From positions 4,778,358 through 4,842,357 of the forward strand of contig NC_061862.1 of the NCBI RefSeq assembly GCF_907164915.1: a stretch of 64,000 nt of DNA. The letters are read 5' to 3'. The position numbers were made by a program, and so were the translations under genes. Shown in pieces: positions 1-11,515 of this stretch (positions are counted from its first letter, which is position 1; each line of letters starts with the position of its first letter). Below the pieces are notes generated by a model, which did no database searches, was not told where the DNA came from, and saw only the letters and a list, made by a program, of their open reading frames with translations. Source of the stretch: Impatiens glandulifera (taxonomy: Eukaryota; Streptophyta; Magnoliopsida; Ericales; Balsaminaceae).

Positions 1-713
1 CATGTAAATCTAGAGTAATCATCAATAACTACCATGGTGTAAAGCATACCACCTAGGCTAATGACCTGAATCGGTCCAAATAAGTCCATGTGAAGGAGAT
101 CTAAGCACCGACTAGATTGAATGTTTCCTTTACTCTTAAAGGTTGACTTAGTCTGTTTACCCATTTGACATGCTGAACAAACCTTATCCTTATTAAACAC
201 TATGTCAGGAATACCTTCAACTAGCTTTTTACCGCGAATGTAGTTTAAGGTTTTCATGTTTAGATGATTTAGTCTCTTATGCCATAACCAAGTTTGATCA
301 GTCTTAGCTATCATGCATACAGGATATTCTACCTTAGTTTTCCAGTCTACCTTGTAGATATTTCCTAGCCTATTTCCGGTTAGTAGTATGGTACCTTGAG
401 AGTTCTTAACTAAGCATGCATGTTTAAGAAATTCTACCGTGTATCCAGCATCACACATTTGACTAATGCTTAACAAGTTAAAACGTAGGTTTTCTACTAA
501 TAGCACATTATCAATTGTTAGATTACCATGGACAATCTTACCCTTGCCCACAGTTCTACCTTTTGAGTTGTCACCGAAAGTGATTAGTGCATCGGTTTTT
601 ATTCTGATGTCGGTTTGCAGGTTGTTGTTCCTGGTCATATGCCTGGAGCAACCACTATACAAGTACCATTCAGAGTTTCCTAGCCGCTTCTTTATGTCCT
701 GCAAAATGTACAT
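1..713 (-). pseudogene. pol: A1 pol, N-terminal part (protease to start of integrase), partial
   Basis: The frame from an ATG at 713-711 ([16 protein letters not shown]) stays open to the window edge, about 237 codons. It covers the aspartic protease, the HHCC zinc-binding domain ([10 protein letters not shown] then CSACQMGK) and the first integrase aspartate region (HMDLFGPIQ). The protease active-site triad reads YSG instead of DSG (TAT for the Asp codon, near 650), so this protease should be dead. The ATG follows the gag stop by about 25 bases and is in another frame than gag. The rest of integrase, RT and RNase H are beyond the left edge. Confidence 0.8.
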
Positions 714-738
714 ATTTACAACTATTTGGTACCCACAT

Positions 739-2547
739 TCACTTGGGTCCACATGCGATTAGTCCCTTGGGCATCCAAACTTTGACAAATCGGACGACTT
801 TCTTTGCTAAGGTCTTAACCGTCCTTTTGGCACTCGGTTTTGGATACTTCGGTTCTCCTGCGAAAGCCTTAAACGAGGGTGATTTGTAATTTGTCCTACG
901 CGGTCGATGATTGGCTCCCCTATTCTTGAGCAGGTCGGCTTTTCTTTTCTCAGGGTCAAGCCATTTCTCAGAGGCAGTTGGACCTACATAGGTTAGTTTT
1001 TCTTCCGTATAGTATACGGTCAATTCCTCTTCAGCGGTTAAGGAGCTTCTAACAAATCTTATGATGGGAAGCTCGTTCTTTGAGAACCTTACTCTTTCTA
1101 CGAGTTTATGGTTTTTGGATCTATCGTCTATGTATCCTAAACCGAACATGCAAGTAGGGTGTCTCTTATAACTACACATCTTATTCACCATATCACTAAA
1201 TCTTTTATATGCGGCCATCTTATACTGGAGTCGGGCATTTTCCTCCTCGGTTAATTCTCGAACTAGTTCACTAGACGATTCGATCTTGAGTAATGGTTCC
1301 GGTGCTAACTCGGTTTCTAAGGTAGGAATTTTGTCAAATTTCGTGACCTTTGGTTCGGTTAGGACAGGTTTTTCCGGTTCGGTCTATATGGGTACTATGG
1401 GGTCGGTTCTAAATTTGAGTTGCTTAGGTAATAAGGCTAACAGGTTCTTATACTCTTCTACCATACCATTAAATGCATTATATAACTCATCTTTAGTAAA
1501 TTCTTCAAAGGGAGAGTCAAATACATGTTCCTCATTTGCCATGAGGCATGTGAGTTCATCATCACTGTCACTGTGAGCCCATAGACTTCCTCCATCATCG
1601 GTTATCAGTGCTTTTTGAACTTCACTTCCTTCACCGGTTTGTTGATAGTTATTTCGGTTATTTTGGTAATCCGGTTTCCGGTCATCCCTCCTCGGTTTTC
1701 TGCATTCCCACTTAAAATGTCCCAAACAGTTACAGTTATAACACCTTACATTGGATTTATCACCATAGTTGTAGTTTGTTGGTTGGCTTCTTTTCATAAA
1801 CCTCCCAAACTTCTGTGTAAGCATTGCCATGGCATCCTCGGTGAACTGTTCGGCGGTTCTGATCGGTGCAGGGGCAGGTGCAAGTGCAGCCGGTTCTGTG
1901 GACGTGATCAGTGCTCTAGTTGAGGTTGAGGCTGAGACTTCTTCTTCAGTCCTAGATCTCATTTCCAACTCATATGCCTTAAGATCTTCGAATACATCGT
2001 GTAGCTTCATCTTACTTAGGTTGTTTGATTCCCTCATCACCATTGTCTTTATATCCCACGCACTTGGAAGAGATCTTAAAGCTTTCATGATGACCTCCTT
2101 GTTGTCATACCTCTTGCCAAGAGTTGCTAGCTCATCTAACACACCAGTGAACCGGTCACTGTATTCTCTCATTGTTTCTCCCGGTTTCATCTTGATGCTT
2201 TCAAACTTCTGAGTAGCTACCATTACCTTGTTTTCCTTGGTTCTTTCATTTCCCTCATAGATCTGAATAACCGTATCCCATGTTTCCTTTGCGGTTTTGC
2301 AGTCTCTGATCTTGCAGTATGTGTTTCTGTCCACACTGTTGGAGATTCGGTTTCTAGCATGGTTGTCCAGGTTATTTCTTCTCCCATCTTCAGCTGTCCA
2401 TTCCTTTCTATCCTTATCAATGATAATCGGTCCTTCGGCCAGAATGGACTCCATCTCATCATCCAAGGTGATTAGGTGCAGGTGCATGCGTGTCTTCCAG
2501 TTGGCAAAGTCATCACCTTCTAGCATTGGGGACCTATCGAACGACAT
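739..2547 (-). pseudogene. gag: A1 gag polyprotein, one premature stop
   Basis: The Gag reading frame is about 602 codons from ATG 2547 (MSFDRSPMLEGDDF) to a stop at 739. It has the copia Gag (UBN2-like) region in the first 200 residues and a CCHC knuckle (CYNCNCLGHFKWEC) near residue 275. A long acidic and basic tail ends in GLIACGPK. An in-frame TAG at 1384-1386 breaks the frame after residue 387; the same frame continues beyond it, and A2 and D read through at this place. The family is a particle-forming structural protein. The tail beyond the knuckle is long for copia, which fits the Sirevirus group. Confidence 0.85.
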
Positions 2548-2570
2548 GCTTGAGTATTGAAACTAACTGC

Positions 2571-2582
2571 TCTGATACCAAT
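2571..2582 (-). other. A1 primer binding site (tRNA-iMet)
   Basis: On the minus strand, ATTGGTATCAGA immediately follows the LTR end CTAACA. TGGTATCAGAGC is the standard plant initiator-Met tRNA primer site. Confidence 0.9.
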
Positions 2583-3825
2583 TGTTAGGATCTAGGTCGC
2601 CGCTGGAGGACCGGGGTTGGGCCGGTTAGCGCGTCTCACTCAAAGGGTGGTGATTAATCCGGTTAAAGATTAACATCGGGGTTTCAATACTACACAAACT
2701 GTCACAAACCCTTGAACTAGGTTCAAGCGCGGAAAAGGTTTGTTTCAGTTTGAAGCGGCACACTCACGAGATAGGCAGAACCGGTTCTGGATGATATAGG
2801 TTTGAAAATTAATGGGTCGGTTTTTGTACCTTGGTGATTCGGTTTAGATAGTGTAGGTCGGTTAGAATAGAACGGTTAGAGTGTAAAACCAGCAGAAAGT
2901 AAATAACAAGACAGGTTTTTATGGATGTTCGGAGATAAAACTCCTACGTCACCCCTTCCTCTCGAAACCGCGAGAAGGATATTCACTAAGGAATACAAAT
3001 ACAATCCGATCAAGACTTATTTCCTGCTCGATAACCCACTTACAATTTACACCGAAATTGTAAAATACACACTTCAACTTTAGCACTTAGGCTTTTTTTA
3101 GAGAGAGAACACAATCTTATCACTTGTAAATTAATTGCTCGCTGTGTCACTTGTGTCCCGCATTTACTCTTCTTCAGCTGCTCCTTTTATAGGTGAAATA
3201 TGTCAACGGTCATATTTCACTTCCTTGAATCTGATTGGCTGAGCAGAGGTTCAGTGATTCAGACCCTGCGGTCATCTGTTCAGACCTGGCGGTCAACTCT
3301 GCAGACTTTGCAGTCTGTTCTTCCGGTGTGTAAGACAAACCTGCTAGGTAACTGTTGGTTAGACAATTGTCTGTACTTGGAAGATTGCCTCTGATTTATC
3401 CTGAAAGTGGAAAGATCCTGTAGGACTATCTTCTACAGCCTGCATACTTTCCTCAGACTTGTATGAATATGGAAATGTTCAGTCTGTTCCTTTGGTATCA
3501 TTCTCAACAGATACCCAAAGTGACTTCTTGTGCTGGTCGGTCATTTGACTTTTCACAGGATGGCTTCTGGTGTAATTGGTTTAACCGGACATCTTTCGGT
3601 TATTCCTTTGCCTTCTAGCTGATCGGCTGTCTGGTGTTTCTGGTTTTTAGTTCTAGCCGATCCTTTCTTTGTGCGGTCATGTTCCGAATGTTCTTGGTCG
3701 GTTTACTATCTTGACCGGTTAATCTTCTTAACCGGTTCATTTGTTTGACCGGTCCGGTTCCTTTGTTCCTGCATGGAAGGTTTATTTATGTTAAGTTCTG
3801 TGAACCGGTCTAATTTTATCTAACA
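2583..3825 (-). repeat. A1 5' LTR (1243 bp)
   Basis: It is bounded by TGTTAG and CTAACA ends. On the minus strand it has U3 with GACCGC(C)AGGTCTGAAC-type short repeats, a TATA box TATAAAAGG (plus 3183-3191), and the conserved leader block around GGGGTGACGTAGGAG (about 2920-2957). It is alignable with the LTRs of A2, B and D. No second LTR is in the window to date it. Confidence 0.9.
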
Positions 3826-4429
3826 TTATAATATATATTACCACATTATTTGCATTGTAGATTTTATTTATGATTTTTTATTTTATAATTTATTTTATAA
3901 TAATTATTATAATATAATTTATTAAGAATTTGCTTAATAATGACTTATTCATTTTTTTTAACAAAAATTGTATTAACATTTATGTTGGTAAAAATATTTC
4001 TTAAAAATATTTAAAATTATTATTACAACATGATTTTAATAATTTATCAATTAATGTTTTTTATATTTTATTAATTTAATTAGCCATATATTCTACAACA
4101 TTTTTGCAATAATTTCATATATCTTAATAATAAATATAGTAATTTTAAATGAACATATTTTACAATACATAACAATTATATATTTTAAATATTCACACTT
4201 AATTTACAAACTTATCTTGCAAGACCATTTGCAATTAATAGGTATTTTTTAAATAATTTATATATTTAATTTACTTGATATATATTTTGTCATATATATA
4301 AAATTTATATCTTATATTTTAACAATAATTTTAGCCATTTAATAACATGATTTGCAATAACTTTACAATGTATATTTAAGTTTTTTTTTCAATTAGTTTA
4401 TTAATAGTATTTGTTTAGTAATAACAAAT
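3826..4429 (+). repeat. AT-rich leader of gypsy fragment G1
   Basis: This is very AT-rich and non-coding. The same sequence precedes the RT fragment in G3 (36990-37519) and, inverted, in G4 (about 41640-42200). In each case it joins the RT codons at the same point, after TTTAG near 4448. It may be an intron (Ogre-type elements carry one before RT) or a fixed internal deletion joint. The left end is cut by A1. Confidence 0.6.
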
Positions 4430-6712
4430 ATGTATTTTTTAAAATTTAGATTAATGGAGGGTTTCTCGGGATATAATCAGGTCCTGATGGCGCCTGAAAA
4501 CAAGGAAAAAACTACTCTCATCACAGAGGTCGGTACCTTTTGCAATCGAGTGATGTCTTTTGAACTGAAGAACAATGGAGCTACGTATCAGAAAGCAACC
4601 ACAAGTCGCAACTATTCTCCACAACTTGATCCACAAGGAAGTCAAGGTCTACGTTGATGATATCATCGTCAAATCTAAGAATCGAGTTGAACATATCGCG
4701 AACTTGGAGAAATTCCTTCAGAGGATTCGGAAATACCATCTCCGTTTAAATCCAATGAAGTGCACCTTCGGTGTCACTACTAGTAAGATGATGGGATTTA
4801 TGATTACTCAAATAGGAATAGAAGTCGACTCTAGCAAGAATGCGGCCATCACAGCCATGCCAACACCCCGAAATGAGCGAAGGTTCGTGAATTTTTGGAC
4901 AAAATCCAATAAATTAGTCGCTACATTAGTAAGCTCACATGCACTTGCGATCCTCTCTTCAAGCTTTGAAGAAGGATCAAAAGTTGTTTGGAGTGATACT
5001 TATTAACATATCTTCGAGAAGGTGAAGGCGTATTTGTAATCCCTTCCTATCCTTATGTCTATGAGGTTAGGAGTTCCTTTGATTCTTCACCTCACTATCA
5101 CCGACTCATCCATGGGGAGAATGCTAGTCCAGGAGAATGAAATCAAATAAGTGGTGGTAATCTACTACATCAAATCAAATAAGTGGTGGTAATCTACTAC
5201 ATCAGTAAAAGGATCATTGATTATTAGTTAAATTACTATTCCGTGGAGAAGGTCTGTTGGGCACTAGCTTGGGTAACAAAGAGGTTATACCATTATATGC
5301 AAGCTCACTCAATCAAGCTAGTGTCAAGACTTGATCTCATTCGTTTCTTGTTTCAAAGAATCATTCTTTTGGCGTGTCTGACCAAATGGATGATGAGGAT
5401 TTCAGAATATGATATCTCATATACCGTTCAGAAATTAGTCAAGGGTAGTGTGTTAGCTGATTTCCTAGATGATCAGCCAATTACTGTTGAAGATGACGAC
5501 GAAGAGATGATTTTCCCAGATGACGAGATTATGACCATTCAATTTGAAGCATAGAGGCTGATGTTCGATGGTGCGTCCGGCAAGCATGGCTACGATATTA
5601 GTATTCTTTTGATTGATCCTTCTAGCACGTATAACCCTACTTCTGTTAAATTGGGTTATAGTGTCACCAACAACGAAGCTGAGTATGAAACCTGCATTAT
5701 TTGAATTAAGTTAGATGAGGAGAAAGGAGTTTGTAGATTGGAATTTATCAGGAACTCAAACCTCGTAATCTCACAAGCTAGTGGAGATTGGCAAGTTAAA
5801 GTCGATAATCAACCTTATCACTCGTTCCTTATGCGATTGATAGCCAAGTTTGAGAGTGTCACTTTCATTCATGCTCCAAGGAGTCAAAATCGATTTGCTG
5901 ATGCCCTTACTGCACTTGCGGCAATGACTAAAAAACCAGATGGAATCAAGATCAAGCCACTCAAGATACTACAAAGATACAATTGAATTTATGTGAAGCT
6001 AGTATAATGCTGATGTTTCAAGTAAACCTTGTTTTGAGCCCATCCAAACTTATATTGAAAAGGGAGCGTTGTGCCCTTTGTCAGTTTTCCACTAGTTATG
6101 TGGTTGTGGAAAGTTCTCTCTATCGAAGATTTTTCGATGGACAAAATATGCTTGGGAAGAAGTGCATGTTGGGAATTGCGGTTCTCATATGAATGACATG
6201 TCCATTGCTAAAAAATCATTTGGCTATGATAATTTTATCAAAATTTAGAACAAGATTGTATTGCGTTTATCAAGAAATGTCATCAATGAAAGATTTATGC
6301 CAATCTGAAACACACTTTTGCCTCTTTTCTCTATAACATGACCTCTCCATGGCCATTCTCCACATGGGGAATCAATATCATCGGAAAAATTCACCCCTAC
6401 GCTTTCAATAGTCATGAGTTCATTCTAGTTGCTATCAATTATTTCACCAAGTGGGTTGATGCTTCTTCGTTCAAAGTCCTCAAATCCTCTCATATGGCAA
6501 AGTTTATTCGCATCAATATAATCAGTCGATATGGGGTTCTCCATTTGATGATTTATGATAACAGACTTCATTTTTAAGGCAAGGTGATCAGACTCTTGAA
6601 AGAGTTCAAGATTAAGCATCACAAGTCGTCAACATACCAACCGCAAACTAATGAAGCGGTCGAGGCTTCTAACAAGAATGTGCTCTCAATCTTGAAGAAA
6701 ACCACACAAACA
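4430..6712 (+). pseudogene. pol: G1: Ty3/gypsy pol remnant, Tat/Ogre-like (RT, RNase H, archaeal-type RNase H, integrase)
   Basis: Broken frames give, in order: RT start (EGFSGYNQVLMAPENKEKTT), RT catalytic YVDD at about 4650 with LRLNPMKCTFGV, and an RNase H region with VEKVCWALAW (about 5245). GSVLADFLDDQP follows (about 5445), then an archaeal-type RNase H (MFDGASG about 5561, NNEAEYE, QNRFADALTALAAM). After that come a CxxC zinc remnant (about 6090) and an integrase core (WGINIIG, FTKWVDA, STYQPQTNEAVEASNK). The first integrase Asp is Asn here. Stops and frameshifts separate the pieces. A second RNase H domain is typical of the Tat lineage. The element is cut at 6713 by copia element C. 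Confidence 0.8.
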
Positions 6713-7207
6713 TGTTGGGCCTTTGGGTCCAGCCCAATTAGGAATTTAATAAAACAAGCAAAATCTAAGAATGCTGCTCATTCTATCACTTCTAGAGAGA
6801 GAAGCCATTCTGTAAAGAAGAGAAGAAACAGAGGAGAAGAAATAGAGGAAGAAGAAGATAAGGAGGTAGTAGATCTCTTACATTTTCACATTCAGGTTCC
6901 AATTTCTTGTTGTCTTATATCTAGACTAGCTTGAGTCTAAATGAAATTGGTTTTCTCTGTTTGTATGCCTCAACTTTGGGTTTAAAGTTGAGAAGAACAT
7001 TTGTATCTGTTTCTTGCTTATAGTGAAATTTGCTGGTTGGCCCCGTGGTTTTTTACCCTCCAGGTTGAGAGGGTTTTCCACGTAAATCTGGTGTTGTTTT
7101 GTTCTGTGTTTGATCTTCTGTTTTAGACTTGGATAACCTGTGCATTTACCCATCTCACATTGCTAGATTACAGTATAAAAGTAATCTTCATTTCAAAATT
7201 CCCAACA
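6713..7207 (+). repeat. Copia element C, 5' LTR (495 bp)
   Basis: It starts TGTTGGGCC, ends CCCAACA, and is followed by a PBS, AGTGGTATCAGAG, at 7208-7220. It inserted into the integrase of G1. A matching 3' LTR is absent, so no target duplication can be confirmed (the five bases before it are AAACA). Confidence 0.85.
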
Positions 7208-7220
7208 AGTGGTATCAGAG
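7208..7220 (+). other. Element C primer binding site
   Basis: TGGTATCAGAG directly follows the LTR end, complementary to the 3' end of initiator Met-tRNA. Confidence 0.85.
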
Positions 7221-7259
7221 TTGTTAGGTTTATTTTGAAGAGTACTTTTGTAGGTTGAG

Positions 7260-7940
7260 ATGGAAGGCAATAGCACAATGATCAGGTTGACAAATAATAA
7301 CTGGCAGATTTGGAAATCCAAGATGGAGGATATCCTTTACTGTAAAGACTTGTATGAGCCGGTTGAAGGAGATAGTGCGAAGTCAAAAGATATGTCTGAC
7401 AGTGATTGGATAAAATTGAACTGGAAAGCAGTCGGCACAATTAGACAGTGGCTTGATGATAGCGTGTACCACCATGTAGCAAGTGAGAAGAGTGCACATG
7501 AGTTGTGGAAGAAGTTGGAGTCATTGTATGAGCAGAAAACAGCAGGTAACAAAGCGTTTCTGATTCGAAAGTTAGTAAATCTGAAATTCAGAGAAGGTGC
7601 TGGTATTGCTGAGAATTTAAATGAGTTCTAGAGCTTGATTAATCAATTGTCAGTGATAGAGATGACCTTAGAAGATGAGTTGCAAGCTTTATTGCTCTTG
7701 GGATCATTGCCCGACAGTTGGGAGACATTGGTTGTGACAGTCAATAATGCAGCTCCGAATGGTGTTCTTACTATGAGTATAGTTACTAGAAGCTTGTTTA
7801 ATGAGGAGACAAGAAAGAAGTCAACTAATACAAATAGTGCACAGGCCCTTGTCATAGAGAACAGGGGAAAATCTGAATACCGACAACAATCAAGAGGCCA
7901 TAGCAAGTCCAGAGGCATATCAAAATCTAAGGGACACCGG
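7260..7940 (+). pseudogene. gag: Element C gag (UBN2-type), truncated
   Basis: ATG at 7260 opens a typical non-Sirevirus copia Gag (LTNNNWQIWKSKMEDILYCKDLYEPV; WLDDSVYHHV; LWKKLESLYEQK; LLLGSLPDSWETLVVTV). There is one in-frame TAG at 7629-7631. The SKSRGISKSKG basic region that normally precedes the zinc knuckle is reached, and the sequence then switches at about 7930-7940 to the opposite-strand aORF3 of element B. No pol or 3' LTR of C remains, so a deletion or recombination joined C to B. Confidence 0.85.
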
Positions 7941-9884
7941 ACTGAGACTGATTCCCTTCAATAGTATTCAGCCTTTGATCTGTTGTTATTAGGGGGAGAT
8001 TTACCAAACCGACCTGTTGGTTGGTATGAGCAATATCGGTCTCCAACTTCTTAGTTACGGCCTCTAATGTCTTAGTTTTGTCAGTTGTTTCGCCGAACAG
8101 AAGATCGGTAAGACCGTATTTTTCCTCAACGGACGTAATCCGTTTAACCGTGGCTTCCAGTTGTTTATCGGTAGATTCAATTAACTCGATAGATTTTGGT
8201 GCGGTTTCGTTTATTTTCTTTTTCCACGGCAGGATGGATTCATTGACAAATTCCTCGATAATGTCCTTGACTCTACCCTCTGTTACAGCCGGCACCGATG
8301 CATTGTCGGTTTGCGGAGATCCTAGCCGATCAGTGGACGGTGTACCCATTTCGATTTTGGTGCTGTTGATTATGGGATCCGGTGGAGGGGAGGTATGCTC
8401 GGCCTCGTTCGGATTCGGACCTCCATCATCCTCAAGATGAGATCTGGAGAAAAGTGACGCCTCTTTGTGAGCGGGTTCCGATTCTAACCGTGCCAGCTCA
8501 TCGGTTAGTTCTTGTTCTTTAACCGTTAGCATGTCCAGCACTAAGCCTCGAACGTGGAATCCTCCATCCCAGGGACATATTTTTCACAAAGATGAAGGAT
8601 ATGGTCAGAAAGCTCTATCAACCGTGCATGCGGTTCGACCATCCTTCCTCTTCGAAGAGCGGTCACCACGTCCTTGGCTCTTGTAAGTTTGAGCACCGCC
8701 GCTTCCATGTCAATCATCTTCTCATACCTTCGGTCATCGGGATGCTCCGGTAACATGTTAGTAAAGAGGGTTTCGTGCCGAATCAGAGCCCATTGAAAAT
8801 AGACGTCGCTTGCAGCGTGAGCCTGAACGTGGAGTTGATCCAATATTTTGGAGACGAGATCCTTTCCCAGTTGCCGAATGTGTTCATCCGAGGATTCATT
8901 TCTTTCCGGTTGCCTGCCCGAACCGGTATCAATATCATCATTTCTGGCCGATTGTTCTTCGACCACCTTCTCTTTCCCTTTGCCAGACCGATCCACCTCA
9001 GTGTTGTGTGAGAGAGTCCGGCTAGAGCTTGAAGCCGAGTTTTCTGGATTAAGTGTGTCGGTCTGAATACTAGCCGACCTGGTCGGTTGCGAGGCTGCCT
9101 TGCTTCCGGACTATTCACCTGCCGGAGCCTTCTTCTTCTTAGGATTAGATTTCCCTTTGCAGGCGGAGACCTTTGTCTTGCCCGGTTTATCCTCCGGTTT
9201 CAAAAAGTGATGGGATTTTATGATTTTGCTGGGGGAGATGAAAATTCCTGGGCCGATTTCAGCGTTGAAATGGCGCATCAGTTTGCCGAGTGGAACGGCG
9301 TAACCCCACGACCGTTTGGATGATGGATCCACCATCTCACGTAGGTTAGAGAAGATTAACTTGGCCCAATTGATTTTAGTGTCGTTGACTAAACCGACAA
9401 TCATATCGATCTTCAATCATGTGAGGCTATCATAGTTTCCTCTCCGTCCTTTAACTGACTTTGATAGAATCTCGCAGAGCGGTGTAAATTCCGGTTTGAG
9501 GGAGTTTTTCTTACCGGATACTGCTATCGGTACATCGGTATCCGAAACATCCCGGCAAACCGCTTGTAATGTATCCTCGTCCGTAGGCACCGAGAAGTCG
9601 CTCCCCTCCGCTGGTAAGTGGAGAACCTCAGCAACCGACTCCATTGTGAGTTTGAACAGTTTTCCGCCGATTATTGCGGTTATGGTTCCTTCGCTGTGTA
9701 CGGCGGTTTGAAAGAATTCATTGACCGCTTCTTGATACAGAATGAACGGTCCATTCAAGAAGTGTTCAAGACTGGACTCAGAGATTTGAGTTAACACTCG
9801 TTTAGCTTCCGCCGATCCATTTGCTCGAATTTCTTCGAAATCGACTTGGAAGATGTGGGTAAAAAGCACAAATTCGCGACCCAT
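7927..9884 (-). pseudogene. B aORF3: N-terminal domain plus start of coiled-coil region
   Basis: ATG at 9884 (MGREFVLF). The N-terminal domain matches D aORF3 (QVDFEEI, NEFFQTA, LHLPAEG, NWAKLIF, GPGIF). A lysine-rich stretch (KSNPKKKKAPAGE), an acidic region and a helical region (YFQWALIRHETLFTNMLP) follow. Breaks are a TGA after about residue 155 (near 9417), a TAG near 9110 and a frameshift near 8541. The last roughly 200 residues seen in D are absent because the sequence runs into element C. Function is unknown. Confidence 0.8.
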
Positions 9885-10168
9885 TGTGAGTTTGAGAGAC
9901 AGAGAGATTGAGAGTTTGAAAGCTTGAGAGATTCGAGAGCTAGAGAGAGAAAGCAGTTTCGCGGAAGAATGAAATAAAATGGCTAAGGAACGTATTTATA
10001 GTCGCGGGATGGAATTCCAACCGCCGCGGACCGTCACATCAGGATTAGGCGGGAGATTTCCCTCCAAAATATCATTGGGCGGCAAGCGATGGGCGGGAAA
10101 CTTTGAGCGACAAGATTAAGCGGGAATGCGGTTATTTTTGTAACCATTGATTAAGAGAGCGGTGTTTT
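9885..10168 (-). promoter_or_regulatory. B aORF3 upstream region: TATA box and E2F-like site
   Basis: On the minus strand there is TATAAATA (plus 9993-10000), about 110 bases before the ATG. An E2F-type TTTCCCGCC lies at plus 10092-10100, and GGAGGGAAATCTCCCGCC near 10047-10065. The same elements lie upstream of aORF3 in A2 and D. The region ends at 10168, where A2 inserted; GTTTT (10164-10168) is its target duplication. Confidence 0.65.
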
Positions 10169-11476
10169 TGTTAGATAAAATTAGACCGGCTCACAGAACT
10201 TAACATAAATAAACCTTTCATACAGGAACAAGGAACCGAACCGACTAAGAAGATTAACCGGTCAAGACAGTAAACTGACCAGGAACATTCGGAACATGAC
10301 CGCACAAAGAAAGGATCGGCCAAAGCCAAAAACCGGAAACACCAGACAGTCGATCAAAGGAATAACCAGAAGATGTCCGGTTAAACCAATTACACCGGAA
10401 GGCATCCGGTGAAAAGTCAAATGACCGACCAGCACAAGAAGCTACTTTGGGTATCTATTGAGAATGATACCAAAGGAACAGACTGAACATGTCCATATTA
10501 TTACAAGTCTGAGGAAAGTCTGCAGGCTGCAGAAGACAGTCCTACAGGATCTTTCCACTCTCAGGATAAACCAGAGGCAATCTTCCAAGTACAGACAACT
10601 GTCTAACCAATAGTTACGACAATGAGTAAAAGACAAACCTAGCAGGTTTGTCTTACACACCGGAAGAACAGACTGCAAAGTCTGCAAAGTTGACCGCCAG
10701 GTCTAAACAGTTGACCGCCAGGTCTGAACAGATGACCGCCAGGTCTGAAAAGATAACCGCAGGGTCTGAATCACTGAACATCTGCTCAGCCAATCAGATT
10801 CAAGGAAGTGAAATATGACCGTTAGTATATTTCACCTATAAAAGGAGCAGATGAAGAAGAGTAAATGTGGGACAACATACGGGACACAAGTGACACAGCG
10901 AGCTATTAACTTACAAGTAATAAGAGTGTGTTCTCTCTCTAGAAAGCATAAGTGCTAAAGTTGAAGAGTGTATTTTACAATTTCGGTGTAAATTGTAAGG
11001 GTGTTATCGAGCAGGAAATAAGTCTCGATCGGATTGTATTTGTATTCCTTAGTGAATATCCTTCTCGCGGTTTCTAGAGGAAGGGGTGACGTAGGAGCTT
11101 TATCTCCGAACATCCATAAAAACCGGTCTTGCTATTTCTTTTCTGTCAGCTCTACTTTCTAACCGACCTATACTAACTTATCTGCACCGTTCTAACCTAC
11201 TTGACTCTATCCAAACCGAACCATCAGGTTACAAAAACCAACCCATTAATTTTCAAATCTATATCATCCAAAACCGGTTCCGCCTATCACACAAGTGTGC
11301 TGCTTCAACTTGAAACAAACCTCTTCTGTGCTTGAACCTAGTTTAAGGGTTTGTGATAGTTTGTGTAGTATTGAAACCCCGGTGTTAATCTCTAACAGGA
11401 TTAATCACCACCCTTTGAGTGAAACCCGCTAAACTGGTCCAACCCCGGTCCTCCAGCGACCACCTAGATCCTAACA
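10169..11476 (+). repeat. A2 5' LTR (1308 bp)
   Basis: Ends are TGTTAG and CTAACA. U3 holds four about 21-base repeats of (T/A)TGACCGCCAGGTCTGAACA at 10690-10772. The TATA box TATAAAAGG is at 10837-10845. The conserved leader block GGGGTGACGTAGGAG and following, with a GGAG/CTCC mini-stem, is at 11083-11121. Confidence 0.95.
10690..10845 (+). promoter_or_regulatory. A2 LTR core promoter with upstream tandem repeats
   Basis: Four tandem copies of a roughly 21-base unit with core GACCGCCAGGTCTGAA end about 65 bases before TATAAAAGG at 10837-10845. The array is kept in the 3' LTR (about 23947-24030). A1 has fewer units and D has diverged ones. Position and repetition resemble U3 enhancer repeats; the bound factor is unknown. 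Confidence 0.6.
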
Positions 11477-11490
11477 ATTGGTATCAGAGC
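11477..11490 (+). other. A2 primer binding site (tRNA-iMet)
   Basis: ATTGGTATCAGAGC lies directly after LTR end CTAACA. Confidence 0.92.
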
Positions 11491-11515
11491 GGTTAGTTTC
11501 AATACTCAAGCAAGC

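Larger units (their letters stand above)
1..3825 (-). mobile_element. Sirevirus-type Ty1/copia element A1, 5' part
   Basis: Reading on the minus strand, this holds a complete 5' LTR (2583-3825), a PBS (2571-2582), gag (2547-739) and the first part of pol (713-1), and then leaves the window. The proteins closely match those of elements A2 and D here, so it is the same family. The base after the LTR is 3826; the five flanking bases are TTATA, but the partner target duplication is outside the window. It sits beside the AT-rich leader of gypsy fragment G1. Any accessory genes would lie off the left edge. Confidence 0.9.
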
